A stretch of 64,000 nucleotides of DNA from Desulfocarbo sp964620595 (GCA_964620595.1 CAZUHP010000002.1:107778-171777); one strand, 5' to 3'; shown: positions 24,404 through 32,897, counted from the stretch's first letter. The notes: generated from the sequence alone by a model not told the origin. Numbers and translations are program-made.

Positions 24404-25574
24404 GGCGGGCCGCTTCGGCGATTTTGGCGGGCGCTATGTACCCGAAACCCTGATCCCGGCCCTGGAGGAACTCGCCACGGCCTTTGAGGCGGCCCAGGCG
24501 GACGAGACCTTTGCCGCCGAGTTGAGGGGGCTCCTGCGCGATTATGCTGGCCGCGAAACCCCGCTGTACGAGGCCAGGCGCCTCAGCCGCGAGCTGGGTG
24601 GGGCGCGTATCTTCCTGAAGCGCGAAGACCTGGCCCATACCGGCGCGCACAAGATAAACAACGCCCTGGGCCAAGTGCTCCTGGCCAAGCGCATGGGCAA
24701 GCGCCGCATCATCGCCGAAACCGGCGCGGGTCAACACGGCGTGGCCACGGCCACTGCCGCGGCGCTGATGGGCCTGGAGTGCGTGGTGTACATGGGCACC
24801 CTGGACATGGAGCGCCAGGCGCCCAACGTGACCCGCATGCGCATGCTGGGGGCCGAGGTGGAGCCGGTGGCGTCGGGTAGCTGTTCCCTCAAGGACGCGG
24901 TGAACCAGGCCATCCGCGACTGGGTGGGCAACGTGGAAACCACCCACTACATCATCGGCTCGGTCATCGGGCCCCACCCCTATCCGCTCATGGTGCGCCA
25001 GTTCCAGGCCGTGATCGGCCAGGAGGCCAGGGCCCAGATCCTGGAGCGGGAGGGCAGGCTGCCCGAGGTGGCCTTGGCCTGCGTGGGGGCGGGCTCCAAT
25101 GCCATGGGCCTGTTCCACGCCTTCCGCTTCGACCCGGTGCAGCTGGTGGGAGTGGAGGCCGGCGGCCACGGGCTGCCCACGGGCCGGCACGCAGCCAGCC
25201 TGTGCGCGGGCAGGCCCGGGGTGCTGCACGGCGCCTACATGCACCTGTTGCAGGACCAGCACGGCCAGGTGATCGAGGCCCATTCCATTGCCGCGGGCCT
25301 GGACTACCCGGGGGTGGGGCCGGAGCACAGCTTTCTCAAGGAACTGGGACGGGTGCGCTACACCACGGTTACCGACGCCCAGGCGGTGGAGGCTTTCCAG
25401 TTGCTCTGCCGCACCGAGGGCATCATTCCTGCCCTGGAGAGTTCCCACGCCATCGCTCACCTGACGGAGCTGGCACCGTCCCTGCCCAAGGACGCCCTGG
25501 TCCTGGTGTGCCTTTCCGGCCGGGGCGACAAGGACGTGGCCCAGGTGGCCCGATATCTGGAGGAGCAGTCATGA
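24345..25574 (+). CDS. trpB: Tryptophan synthase beta chain
   Basis: PLP enzyme joining indole and serine, 409 residues. After a 20-residue leader come GRFGDFGGRYVPETLIPAL, KREDLAHTGAHKINNALGQ with the PLP Lys, ETGAGQHGVATATAAAL, and VGAGSNAMGLF for phosphate binding. It is the TrpB1 type, made to work with TrpA. GGGAGA stands about eight bases before the ATG at 24345, which supports the start inside trpF. It overlaps trpA by four bases. Confidence 0.96.
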   Translation: MTRSQASSITPGPRQTLPTEAGRFGDFGGRYVPETLIPALEELATAFEAAQADETFAAELRGLLRDYAGRETPLYEARRLSRELGGARIFLKREDLAHTGAHKINNALGQVLLAKRMGKRRIIAETGAGQHGVATATAAALMGLECVVYMGTLDMERQAPNVTRMRMLGAEVEPVASGSCSLKDAVNQAIRDWVGNVETTHYIIGSVIGPHPYPLMVRQFQAVIGQEARAQILEREGRLPEVALACVGAGSNAMGLFHAFRFDPVQLVGVEAGGHGLPTGRHAASLCAGRPGVLHGAYMHLLQDQHGQVIEAHSIAAGLDYPGVGPEHSFLKELGRVRYTTVTDAQAVEAFQLLCRTEGIIPALESSHAIAHLTELAPSLPKDALVLVCLSGRGDKDVAQVARYLEEQS

Positions 25575-26212
25575 AGACCATCGGCCAGGCGTTTCAGCAG
25601 GCCAAGGCACAAGGCCGCGCCGCCTTCATACCCTATGTGACCGGCGGCCACCCGGAGGCCGATACCTGCGCCCGTCTCATCGCCGCTTTGGATGCCGGCG
25701 GGGCGGACATCATCGAGGTGGGCCTTCCCTTCAGCGATCCCATGGCCGACGGGCCGGTGATCCAGCGCGCCAGCAAGCTGGCCCTGGATGCCGGCGCCAC
25801 TCCCGCCGGCGTCCTGGAAATGCTGGCTGGGCTTTCATCCCAGGTGGAGGCGCCCCTGGTGCTCATGACCTATTACAACCCCGTGTTGGCCATGGGCCTG
25901 GAGCGTTTTGCCCGGGCGGCGGCAGGGGCGGGGGTGGCCGGGGTCATCGTGCCCGACCTGCCGCCNNNNNNNNNNNNNNNNNNNNNNNNNNNNNNNNNNN
26001 NNNNNNNNNNNNNNNNNNNNNNNNNNNNNNNNNNNNNNNNNNNNNNNNNNNNNNNNNNNNNNNNNCAGGCCGCGGCCCTGGCCCAGGCGGCCGACGGGGT
26101 GATCGTGGGAAGCGCCTTGGTGCGCCGCGTGCTGGAAGCGGATTCGGGCGCGGTTGCCGTGGCGTCGGTGCAAGGGCTGGCCGGGGAGTTGCGGGCCGCG
26201 CTGGCACCCTGA
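25571..26212 (+). CDS. trpA: Tryptophan synthase alpha chain (interrupted by an assembly gap)
   Basis: Cleaves indole-3-glycerol phosphate to indole. The N-terminal part has IPYVTGGHPEADTC, IIEVGLPFSDPMADGPVIQ with both catalytic acids, and MTYYNPVLAMGLERF. The chain then runs into 100 N after VIVPDLPP and resumes with ADGVIVGSALVRRVLE. By comparison with the usual length of about 265 residues, some 90 residues lie between these motifs, while the N run stands for 33, so the real gap is probably near 260-270 bases. The printed frame happens to be preserved across the N. Last gene of the trp operon. Confidence 0.93.
   Translation: MKTIGQAFQQAKAQGRAAFIPYVTGGHPEADTCARLIAALDAGGADIIEVGLPFSDPMADGPVIQRASKLALDAGATPAGVLEMLAGLSSQVEAPLVLMTYYNPVLAMGLERFARAAAGAGVAGVIVPDLPXXXXXXXXXXXXXXXXXXXXXXXXXXXXXXXXXXQAAALAQAADGVIVGSALVRRVLEADSGAVAVASVQGLAGELRAALAP
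25966..26065. other. Assembly gap (100 N) inside trpA
   Basis: Exactly 100 N. It is a placeholder, not a measured length: the flanking TrpA motifs require more missing coding sequence than 100 bases. Confidence 0.99.
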
Positions 26213-26229
26213 CGGGCGCTGCACTCCAG

Positions 26230-26271
26230 CGCGCGGGCGGCCGGGATGGACCCTGGCCGCCCGCGCGTTTT
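26230..26271 (+). terminator. Terminator of the trpDCFBA operon
   Basis: CGCGCGGGCGGCC (26230-26242) and GGCCGCCCGCGCG (26255-26267) form a perfect 13-bp stem followed by TTTT, 17 bases after the trpA stop. Confidence 0.85.
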
Positions 26272-26369
26272 GGCGCGAATCGCCCAGGTGCTGTTTGCCG
26301 CGTCCCTGTGAGCAGTTACACTTTTAATATAACCATGAGGGGGTTTGGCGAAAAAGGGAGGTAAACGGC

Positions 26370-26849
26370 ATGAGGCAGAAATCGTGGATCGTGATGGGGT
26401 GCGCCTTGGCGCTGGTCGTGGCCATGGCGGCTCCGGCCCTGGCGGGCGCTGGCATGCCGCCAGCAGACGGTCAGGCGTTCTGGACCTACATCAGCAAGAC
26501 CAACCCTTACACCAAGTGGACCATGTGGCCCGGCAAGGAGGGCATGTACGAGGGCAAAAGCCCCCACGGCCGCTACCTGAAGATATTCGTCAACCAACCG
26601 GCCTTGCAGGCGCTCAAGGCCCACAAGCCCATGCCACCGGGCGCCATCATCGTGAAGGAGAATTACAAGGACAAAAAGACCCTGGCCGCCATCACGCCCA
26701 TGTACAAGGTCAAGGGATTCAATCCCCAGGGCGGCGACTGGTTCTGGGCCAAGATCAGCGACGGCAAGGTGCTGGCTGCGGGCAAGGTGAGGGGTTGCCT
26801 CAAGTGCCACCAAGCAGTGCAGGCGAACGATTGGATCTTCACCAAATAA
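26370..26849 (+). CDS. Exported P460-type monohaem cytochrome c
   Basis: 159 residues with a signal peptide (hydrophobic residues 7-24, cleavage near ALA-GAG) and one haem c site, CLKCH (Cys143, Cys146, His147), near the C-terminus. The order PHGRYLKIFVNQPA, PMPPGAIIVKENY, DWFWAKI and then the CxxCH matches the cytochrome P460 / P460-like family of periplasmic proteins. Known P460s oxidise hydroxylamine using an extra Lys-haem cross-link; many relatives have no proven activity. AAGGGAGG precedes the ATG. It is followed 67 bases later by a CMD-family gene. Function here unknown, likely periplasmic redox. Confidence 0.82.
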   Translation: MRQKSWIVMGCALALVVAMAAPALAGAGMPPADGQAFWTYISKTNPYTKWTMWPGKEGMYEGKSPHGRYLKIFVNQPALQALKAHKPMPPGAIIVKENYKDKKTLAAITPMYKVKGFNPQGGDWFWAKISDGKVLAAGKVRGCLKCHQAVQANDWIFTK

Positions 26850-26916
26850 CCATGAAACACGACCAGGGTGGTGCCGGCCTTTGCCCGGCCCTTGCCTGGT
26901 TGCCAGGAGGAAAGCC

Positions 26917-27231
26917 ATGAGCCATCACGATCTGCCCCAGCATTACCAGAGGTTGTTGCAGGCCTATCCAGAGTACATGCAGGCGGTGAACCGGCTGGGC
27001 GAGCTGGCCAAGCAGCAAGGCCCCATCCAGGGCAAGACCGCCCATCTCATCCAGTTGGCCGCGGCCGCGGCCCAGGGCTCCGAGGGGGCGGTGCATAGCC
27101 ACACCCGCCGGGCAAGGGAGGCCGGCGCCTCGGACCAGGAGATACGCCACGCGATCATCCTGCTCACCAGCATATTGGGCTTCCCCCAGGTGAGCGCCGC
27201 CCTGAGCTGGGTGGACGACGTGCTGGACTAG
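26917..27231 (+). CDS. Carboxymuconolactone decarboxylase (AhpD-like) family protein lacking the CxxC
   Basis: 104-residue all-helical CMD-domain protein. The core AAAAAQGSEGAVHSHTRRAREAGASDQEIRH aligns with the family's C-x-x-C-x-x-x-H-x-x-x-A-x-x-x-G pattern, but both cysteines are replaced (S-E-G-A), while the His, the A/G spacing and the GAS-EEI-like segment are kept. AhpD-type peroxidase activity therefore looks unlikely. I start it at 26917 after AGGAGG (26905-26910), not at an earlier in-frame ATG without a site. It may share a transcript with the P460 cytochrome upstream and ends at a strong terminator. Confidence 0.8.
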   Translation: MSHHDLPQHYQRLLQAYPEYMQAVNRLGELAKQQGPIQGKTAHLIQLAAAAAQGSEGAVHSHTRRAREAGASDQEIRHAIILLTSILGFPQVSAALSWVDDVLD

Positions 27232-27261
27232 CATCAGCCAAAAGGCCCCGCTAAGGGCGGG

Positions 27262-27295
27262 AAGGGCAGGAGAGTGAGTCTCTCCTGCCCTTTTT
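27262..27295 (+). terminator. Terminator after the CMD-family gene
   Basis: GGGCAGGAGAG (27264-27274) and CTCTCCTGCCC (27280-27290) pair perfectly around TGAGT. Flanking AA/TT extends the stem into a run of T. Confidence 0.92.
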
Positions 27296-27468
27296 GGTGG
27301 TTTTTCACCTGGTTTTTTCGTGGCTGCATTTGGAAGCAGCTTCTCACTTGGAAGAAGCGGGCGGCGGGGTCATAATCAGGGAGGGTCGGCCCCGGAGCCT
27401 GGCGTCCTGGCCGCCCGGGGTTTGCCTGCAGCCTGAGTATCCACGTGGGCAGGAAGGAAGACAGTCAG

Positions 27469-27963
27469 TTGAGCAGCGAGTCTTTTGTGTACGAACCCAT
27501 CGGCGTGTTGCACACTCCTTTCAGTGATCCCGCTGGCGCGCCCATCCAGCCTCCAGGCGCCCGGGGGGTGGAGGGCTGGGCCGAGCTGCGGCCCGAGTTG
27601 GTGGAAGGACTCAAGGACCTGGAGGGGTTTTCCCACCTGATCCTCATCTACCATTGCCACCGGGCCAAGGAGCCGGAGCTTCTGGTCAAGCCCTTCCTGG
27701 ACACCCGGTTTCACGGGGTGTTCGCGGTGCGGGCGCCGGCCCGGCCCAATCCCATCGGCCTTTCCGTGGTGCGCCTGCTGGCCGTGGAGGGCAGCCGCCT
27801 GCGCCTGGCCGAGGTGGACATGCTGGACGGCACCCCCCTGCTGGACCTGAAGCCCTACGTGCCCCAGTTCGACATGCCAGAGGGCGAGGTGCGTATAGGC
27901 TGGCTTACCGGCAAGGTCGCGGCGGCAGACCGTTGCGGCGACGCGCGTTTTCATCGCTCCTGA
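27469..27963 (+). CDS. TrmO/TsaA-family tRNA methyltransferase
   Basis: 164 residues of the TsaA-like beta-barrel family. The characterised member TrmO methylates N6-threonylcarbamoyladenosine in tRNA using S-adenosylmethionine. FVYEPIGVLHTPFSDP, DLEGFSHLILIYHCHRA and RAPARPNPIGLSVVRLLAVE are the family signatures. A TTG at 27469 follows AGGAAGGAAG (27451-27460) at a good distance; an in-frame GTG at 27445 is the alternative start. A distant metal-dependent or SAM-using role other than tRNA modification cannot be excluded. Confidence 0.8.
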   Translation: MSSESFVYEPIGVLHTPFSDPAGAPIQPPGARGVEGWAELRPELVEGLKDLEGFSHLILIYHCHRAKEPELLVKPFLDTRFHGVFAVRAPARPNPIGLSVVRLLAVEGSRLRLAEVDMLDGTPLLDLKPYVPQFDMPEGEVRIGWLTGKVAAADRCGDARFHRS

Positions 27964-28045
27964 GCCAGGCGGCGCCGATTGGGCTAAAATGAAACAAGAG
28001 CGGTTTGGCCGGTTGTGCATCGCGGACTGCGGGAGGGCGTAGGTC

Positions 28046-29161
28046 ATGATCATCGGGGTGCCCAAGGAGATCAAGAATCACGAGTACCGGGTGGCCATGG
28101 TGCCGGCCGGGGTGGCCCGGATGAAGGCGGCGGGCCACCAGGTTGTCGTGGAGTGCCGGGCCGGAGAGGGCAGCGGGCTCAGCGACCAGGAATATGCCGC
28201 GGCCGGGGCCGAGTTGGTGGACTCGGCCCAGGAGGTCTATGAGCGCTCCGACATGGTGATGAAGGTCAAGGAGCCCCTGCCGCCGGAGTATGGGCTGCTC
28301 AGGGAGGGACAGATCCTTTTCGCCTACCTGCACCTGGCGCCGGCGCCGGAGCTGACCCGCGCCTTGTTGGATTCGGGCTGCATCGGGGTGGCCTACGAGA
28401 CCATCCAGCTGCCCGACGGTTCGCTGCCGCTCTTGACCCCCATGAGCGAGGTGGCCGGCCGCCTGGCGCCCCAGATCGGAGCCTCCTACCTGACCAAGAG
28501 CCACGGCGGCCGCGGAGTGCTGCTGGGCGGGGTGCCGGGGGTGGAGCGGGGCAAGGTGACCATCATCGGGGCCGGGGTGGTGGGCACCAACGCGGCCAAG
28601 ATCGCGGTGGGGCTGGGCGCCCAGGTGTTTCTGCTGGACATCGACCAGCAGCGGCTGGCCTACCTGGACGACATATTCGGCACCCGGCTCACCACGGTCA
28701 TGTCCAGCCCGGAGAACATCGCCCGCCTGGTGGCCGTCTCCGACGTGGTCATCGGGTCGGTGCTCATACCCGGGGCCAAGGCGCCTTCCTTGGTCACCCG
28801 CCAGATGATCGCGGCCATGCAGCCCGGCTCGGTGGTGGTGGATGTGGCCATCGACCAGGGCGGCTGCTTTGAGACCTCCCGGCCCACCACCCACCAGGAC
28901 CCGGTGTACCTGGTGGACCGGGTGACCCATTACTGCGTCACCAACATCCCCGGCAACGTGGCCCGCACCTCCACCTTTGCCCTCACCAACGTGACCCTGC
29001 CCTATGCCCTGGCCATAGCCACCCAGGGCCTGGCCCAGGCGGCGCGCCGCGACCCGGCCTTGGCCCTGGGCGTGAACGTGTGCGCCGGCCGCGTCACCCA
29101 CCCGGCAGTGGCCGCGGCTTTGGACGAGGAGTGCCGCGACCCCCTGGAATGCCTGGGCTGA
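28046..29161 (+). CDS. ald: Alanine dehydrogenase
   Basis: NAD-dependent interconversion of L-alanine with pyruvate and ammonia. 371 residues, the standard length. MIIGVPKEIKNHEYRVAMVP is the classic N-terminus with the substrate Arg and Lys region. KVKEPLPPEY, FAYLHLAP with the catalytic His, the NAD loop TIIGAGVVGTNAAKIAVGLG and DVAIDQGGCFETSRPTTH complete the picture. GGGAGGG lies upstream of the ATG. No close operon partner. Confidence 0.95.
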   Translation: MIIGVPKEIKNHEYRVAMVPAGVARMKAAGHQVVVECRAGEGSGLSDQEYAAAGAELVDSAQEVYERSDMVMKVKEPLPPEYGLLREGQILFAYLHLAPAPELTRALLDSGCIGVAYETIQLPDGSLPLLTPMSEVAGRLAPQIGASYLTKSHGGRGVLLGGVPGVERGKVTIIGAGVVGTNAAKIAVGLGAQVFLLDIDQQRLAYLDDIFGTRLTTVMSSPENIARLVAVSDVVIGSVLIPGAKAPSLVTRQMIAAMQPGSVVVDVAIDQGGCFETSRPTTHQDPVYLVDRVTHYCVTNIPGNVARTSTFALTNVTLPYALAIATQGLAQAARRDPALALGVNVCAGRVTHPAVAAALDEECRDPLECLG

Positions 29162-29292
29162 CCGGTGAGGGCGTTCTCTCCGACCCCACCGCTAGGCCTT
29201 GACCTCCAAGCCATCGCTTTATCTATCGCCTTTCCTGGGCTAGAATGAACGAATATGCCCCCTCTGCCCAAACTTGTTTAGGAGGAAAAATC

Positions 29293-30738
29293 ATGTTTGC
29301 CCTTTTACGACCGGTCCGTCTCGCGGTTGTATGCCTGCTTGCCATCTTCTTGCTGGCCCTGCCCTTGGCAGCCCTGGCCGGGGAGAGCAAGATAGTCCGT
29401 TATGGCAAGGGATACCGTTTCGACAAGAACGGCTGGATATATGTGCATATCGAGGGGGAGCCCTATGAACGCGGCTTCCAGCACGGCTACCTGGTGGCCA
29501 AGGAGCTGGAAGTGATCATGAAGAGCCTCAAGTACCTCACCTACCATGACACTGGCAAGCACTGGGACTTCTTTACCGACGCGGCCGAGAAGATGTGGAC
29601 CAAATGGCTGGACAAGGAGTTCCTGGACGAGATCAAGGGAATCGCCGCCGGTGCCCAGAAGCGGGGGGTGAAGATCACTTGGCAGGACGTGCTGGCCTGG
29701 AACGGCCAGGAAGAGATCATGGACTACTGGTGGCCCAATGTCTTGCCCCAGTATCGTTATATCTCCAAGATCGGTGCGCCGCGCGATCATTGCAGCGCCT
29801 TCCTGGCCACCAAGCCCTATACCGTGGGCGGCAAGATCGTCATGGCCCACAACTCCTGGAACAACTTCGAGTGGGGCCAGTTCGCCAACGTGATCCTGGA
29901 CATCAAGCCGGCCAAGGGCCACCGCATCTTCATGCAGTCCCAGCCGGGATACATAGACAGCATGGCCGATTTCTTCGTGACCGACGCGGGCATCATGGGC
30001 ACCGAGACCACCATCGGCGGCTTCTCGCTCTACGACGAGAACGAGGCGCCGGAGTTCTTGCGGGTCCGCAAGGCCATGCAGTACGCGGACAACCTGGACC
30101 AGTTCGTCTCGCTGATGAAAAAGCAGAACAACGGCGGCTATGCCAACTCCTGGCTGCTGGCGGACATCAAGACCGGCGAGATCATGCGCTTCGAGCTGGG
30201 GCTCCGGTTTTCGAGCGTGAAGCGCAAGAAGCATGGCTACTTCGTGGGCTTCAACGCGCCCCTGGACCCCCGCATCCGCAACCTGGAATGCTCCAACACC
30301 GGCTACTGCGACATACGGCGCCACCAGGGCGCCCGCCAGGTGCGTCTGCCCCAGCTCATGGAGCAGTACAAGGGCAAGATAACCGCGGCGGTGGGCCAGA
30401 AGATATTGGCCGACCATTACGACGTCTATCTCAAGAAAGAGAACCATCCCTGCTCGCGCACCGTGGACGGCCACTACGAGCTGGATGCGCGCGAGTACAT
30501 GAGCGACCCCAGCCGGCCCAAGCCCTACCGCCCCCGGGGCACGGTGGACGGCAAGGTCATGACTTCGGACATGGCCAAGAAGCTGAGCTTCGTGGCGCGC
30601 TGGGGCAATTCCAGCGGCATGCCCTTTGACGCCGACAAGTTCCTGGCCGAGCACCCCCAATGGAGCTACCTGGCCGGCTACCTCTTTGACCGGCCCAGCC
30701 AGCCCTGGACCGAGTTCCACGCGGGCCAGACCGAGTAA
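29293..30738 (+). CDS. Secreted C45-type / phospholipase B-like amide hydrolase
   Basis: 481-residue exported protein with a signal peptide (hydrophobic AVVCLLAIFLLALPLAALAG). In the Ntn-hydrolase-like C45 family (acyl-CoA:6-aminopenicillanate acyltransferase and relatives) the chain is cut before an internal Cys that becomes the nucleophile. Here that position would be the Cys in PRDHCSAFLATKPYTVGGK, followed by VMAHNSWNNFEWG, near residue 173. PYERGFQHGYLVAKEL at the start of the mature protein is also typical. TAGGAGGA lies before the ATG at 29293. A porin gene follows after six bases. The likely role is hydrolysis of an amide or acyl compound in the periplasm; substrate unknown. Confidence 0.75.
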   Translation: MFALLRPVRLAVVCLLAIFLLALPLAALAGESKIVRYGKGYRFDKNGWIYVHIEGEPYERGFQHGYLVAKELEVIMKSLKYLTYHDTGKHWDFFTDAAEKMWTKWLDKEFLDEIKGIAAGAQKRGVKITWQDVLAWNGQEEIMDYWWPNVLPQYRYISKIGAPRDHCSAFLATKPYTVGGKIVMAHNSWNNFEWGQFANVILDIKPAKGHRIFMQSQPGYIDSMADFFVTDAGIMGTETTIGGFSLYDENEAPEFLRVRKAMQYADNLDQFVSLMKKQNNGGYANSWLLADIKTGEIMRFELGLRFSSVKRKKHGYFVGFNAPLDPRIRNLECSNTGYCDIRRHQGARQVRLPQLMEQYKGKITAAVGQKILADHYDVYLKKENHPCSRTVDGHYELDAREYMSDPSRPKPYRPRGTVDGKVMTSDMAKKLSFVARWGNSSGMPFDADKFLAEHPQWSYLAGYLFDRPSQPWTEFHAGQTE

Positions 30739-30744
30739 AGGCCG

Positions 30745-31986
30745 GTGGTTTTGCGGGCGCTGCTGGTTCTCACCGCCTGGCTGCTCTCGTTCCTGCTCCC
30801 CTTGTCTCCCGCCCTGGGCGGGGGACAAGGGGAGCAGGCCGCTCCTGCGGGCCGGGCGGGCTGGGGCCACTTGGAGCTAAAGGTTCGGGCCTATTACCTG
30901 CACCGGGATTTCGAGCGGGCCGGCTTGCAGGAGAGCCTGGCCCTGGGCGCCTGGGCGGTCTACACCAGCCCGGAATGGCATGGGCTCTCCTTCGGCCTGG
31001 GGGGCTACACCTCCCAGCCTTTTCTGGTGGACGACCCCCGGCACGACGGCGGCGGGCTGTTGGCCGCCGGGCAGTCCGGCTACAGCGTGCTGGGCCAGGC
31101 CTGGTTGCAGGCCCGCCTGGGAGACACTTCCCTGCGCCTGGGCCGGCTGGAGCTGGATTCGCCGTTCATCAATCCCTTTGACGTGAAGATGGTTCCAGTG
31201 ACCTTTGAGGGCGCCCTGCTGACCGACCACAGCCTGCCGGGCCTGCGCCTCACCGCCGCGCACCTTATTGGCATCAAGCCCTGGACCGACACCACCTTTC
31301 AGCCCTTCAGCCGGGCCGCGGGGGTGGGCGGCGAAGAGCCGGTGAGCTTGGTGGGCGGGGTGTGGCGACCGGCCAAGGGCTACACCTTGCAGCTTTGGGA
31401 CTACTTCTGCCACCAGTTCATGAACGTGGCCTTTTTCCAGGCCGACGCCAGCTTCAGCCTGAGCCGGGAGACGACCCTCCTGGCCTCGGCCCAGGCCATT
31501 GACCAGCGCGACGTGGGCCGGGCTCTGGGCGGTACCTTCAACGCGGGGCAATGGGGGCTCCAGGCCAAGCTCCTGTGGCGCGGCTGGGGCTTCACCGCGG
31601 CCTTCACCAGCACCCGGCCCGACCATGACATCGTCAACCCCTGGGGCTCGTATCCGGTTTATACCTCCATCATGGAGGAGGACAACGACCGGGCCGGCGA
31701 GGATACCTGGCTGGCGGGCCTGAGCTACGACTTCGCCTGGCTGGGGGCCAAGGGCCTTTCCGCCTACACCCTGCACACCTTCAGCCGCACCCCGGACAGC
31801 GGGACCCATGCCTCGCCGGACCAGACCGAGCACGACCTCACGGTGGACTACCGTTTCGCCGGGGCGCTCGAGGGCCTCTGGCTCCGGGTGCGGGGGGCCT
31901 ACGTGGACCAGGACGAGAGCCTGGGCGGCGAGGACTTCAGCGACTTCCGCATCATCATCAACTACGATTTCAGCCTGGGCGGTTAG
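30745..31986 (+). CDS. OprD-like outer-membrane porin
   Basis: 413 residues with a signal peptide (LLVLTAWLLSFLLPLSPALG) followed by repeated amphipathic beta strands ending in IIINYDFSLGG. The segment LRLGRLELDSPFINPFDVKM then VPVTFEGALL matches the OprD signature of a conserved Gly-Arg strand, Asn-Pro-x-Asp turn and Met-x-Pro-x-Thr-Phe-Glu-Gly/Ala. Start is GTG at 30745 (a TTG at 30751 is equally possible), six bases after the C45 hydrolase, so the two are probably co-transcribed. It likely admits the substrate or releases the product of the hydrolase. Confidence 0.78.
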   Translation: MVLRALLVLTAWLLSFLLPLSPALGGGQGEQAAPAGRAGWGHLELKVRAYYLHRDFERAGLQESLALGAWAVYTSPEWHGLSFGLGGYTSQPFLVDDPRHDGGGLLAAGQSGYSVLGQAWLQARLGDTSLRLGRLELDSPFINPFDVKMVPVTFEGALLTDHSLPGLRLTAAHLIGIKPWTDTTFQPFSRAAGVGGEEPVSLVGGVWRPAKGYTLQLWDYFCHQFMNVAFFQADASFSLSRETTLLASAQAIDQRDVGRALGGTFNAGQWGLQAKLLWRGWGFTAAFTSTRPDHDIVNPWGSYPVYTSIMEEDNDRAGEDTWLAGLSYDFAWLGAKGLSAYTLHTFSRTPDSGTHASPDQTEHDLTVDYRFAGALEGLWLRVRGAYVDQDESLGGEDFSDFRIIINYDFSLGG

Positions 31987-32076
31987 CCCGCGCGCTGCCG
32001 GGCTTGCGCGTTCGGGCGCGGGAGGTTAGGTTCTGGGAGGGGGGGGAAGCGGCTTCACGCCAAGGGAGTAAAGCTC

Positions 32077-32715
32077 ATGCAAAGACCCTGTGGGATCATA
32101 GCGCTGGCCATTATCCTGGCCCTGGCCTTGGCGCCGGTCGCCCTGGCCGAGGAGGTGCAGGAGATACAGATAGATGATGCTCCGGCAAAGCCCACCCCCG
32201 GGCCGCAGGAGACGTGCATCGGCGAACCCCTGCCCCACCACGGGGCCGGCGAGGCGCCCTGGGGGCCGGAGGGCACGGCCGAGCGCCAGCGCCGGCGCCA
32301 GGCCAAGCTGAACTACACCCAGGCCATTGACGAGTTCAACGCGGGCAACTACGAGAAGGCCGTGCAGCTCATAGAGAGCTATCTGGCCGTGTTCCCGGCC
32401 GATAGCCAGGCTCGGGCCCTGCTGGAGCGGAGCCGCCGCCTGGCCCGGGCCCAGCGTTTCGGTTGGCTCAGGGTGAGTTGCGACCCCCAGGCCCAGGTGC
32501 TGGTGGACGGCAAGCCGGTGGGCAGGACCCCCCTCAAGCTGGAGCTGGCGGTGGGACCCCATGAGGTGGAGGTGCGCGCCCAGGGCCTCAGCCAGAGCGG
32601 GCACGTGTTCATCAAGCCCCGCACCACCCACGGCATAAGCTTTGATCTGCATCCCCGCTGGCAGGAGGAAGGACAGGGCGGCGCCAAGCCCCAGGGCCGT
32701 CGCCCCGGCCGTTGA
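32077..32715 (+). CDS. Exported PEGA-domain protein
   Basis: 212 residues with a signal peptide (IIALAIILALALAPVALAEE). A basic helical segment with a TPR-like helix pair (NYTQAIDEFNAGNYEKAVQL, about 90-130) precedes a PEGA domain (LRVSCDPQAQVLVDGKPVG then TPLKLELAVGPHEVEV). PEGA domains are small beta folds found in periplasmic or surface proteins of signalling and envelope systems. The C-terminus is basic and Gly/Arg-rich. No partner is evident; the next genes are the ilv operon, whose promoter overlaps the end of this gene. Confidence 0.75.
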   Translation: MQRPCGIIALAIILALALAPVALAEEVQEIQIDDAPAKPTPGPQETCIGEPLPHHGAGEAPWGPEGTAERQRRRQAKLNYTQAIDEFNAGNYEKAVQLIESYLAVFPADSQARALLERSRRLARAQRFGWLRVSCDPQAQVLVDGKPVGRTPLKLELAVGPHEVEVRAQGLSQSGHVFIKPRTTHGISFDLHPRWQEEGQGGAKPQGRRPGR

Positions 32716-32740
32716 CATCCCGCCGGGCCGGTAGTAATAT
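32712..32740 (+). promoter_or_regulatory. Promoter of the ilv operon
   Basis: A perfect TTGACA (32712-32717) and TAATAT (32735-32740) are separated by 17 bases, the best sigma-70 match in the window. The predicted start near 32747 is about 22 bases before the leader-peptide ATG. Confidence 0.82.
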
Positions 32741-32768
32741 TGGCCGAACTTGATTCGGAGGCATGGTC

Positions 32769-32897
32769 ATGAAGAGGACTAATTGGAAAACCGGCTCAAC
32801 CAGCCCTTCCAAACGCACTGGTTTGGTGCGCACCCTCTCCCCCCTTACCGCCATCCTGGTATCCGTACCCAGCCTCCTGATTATTCTGCCCCTGTAG
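32769..32897 (+). CDS. ilvL: Branched-chain (ilv) leader peptide (42 aa)
   Basis: 42-residue frame between the promoter and ilvD with GGAGG seven bases before the ATG at 32769. After a basic N-terminus the chain is rich in the amino acids made by the operon: TGLVRTLSPLTAILV then SVPSLLIILPL, with ten Leu, three Val and three Ile. This is the composition of an ilv/leu attenuation leader. The frame continues open for 48 codons after its UAG (to 33044), again rich in Leu and Val. Confidence 0.8.
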   Translation: MKRTNWKTGSTSPSKRTGLVRTLSPLTAILVSVPSLLIILPL

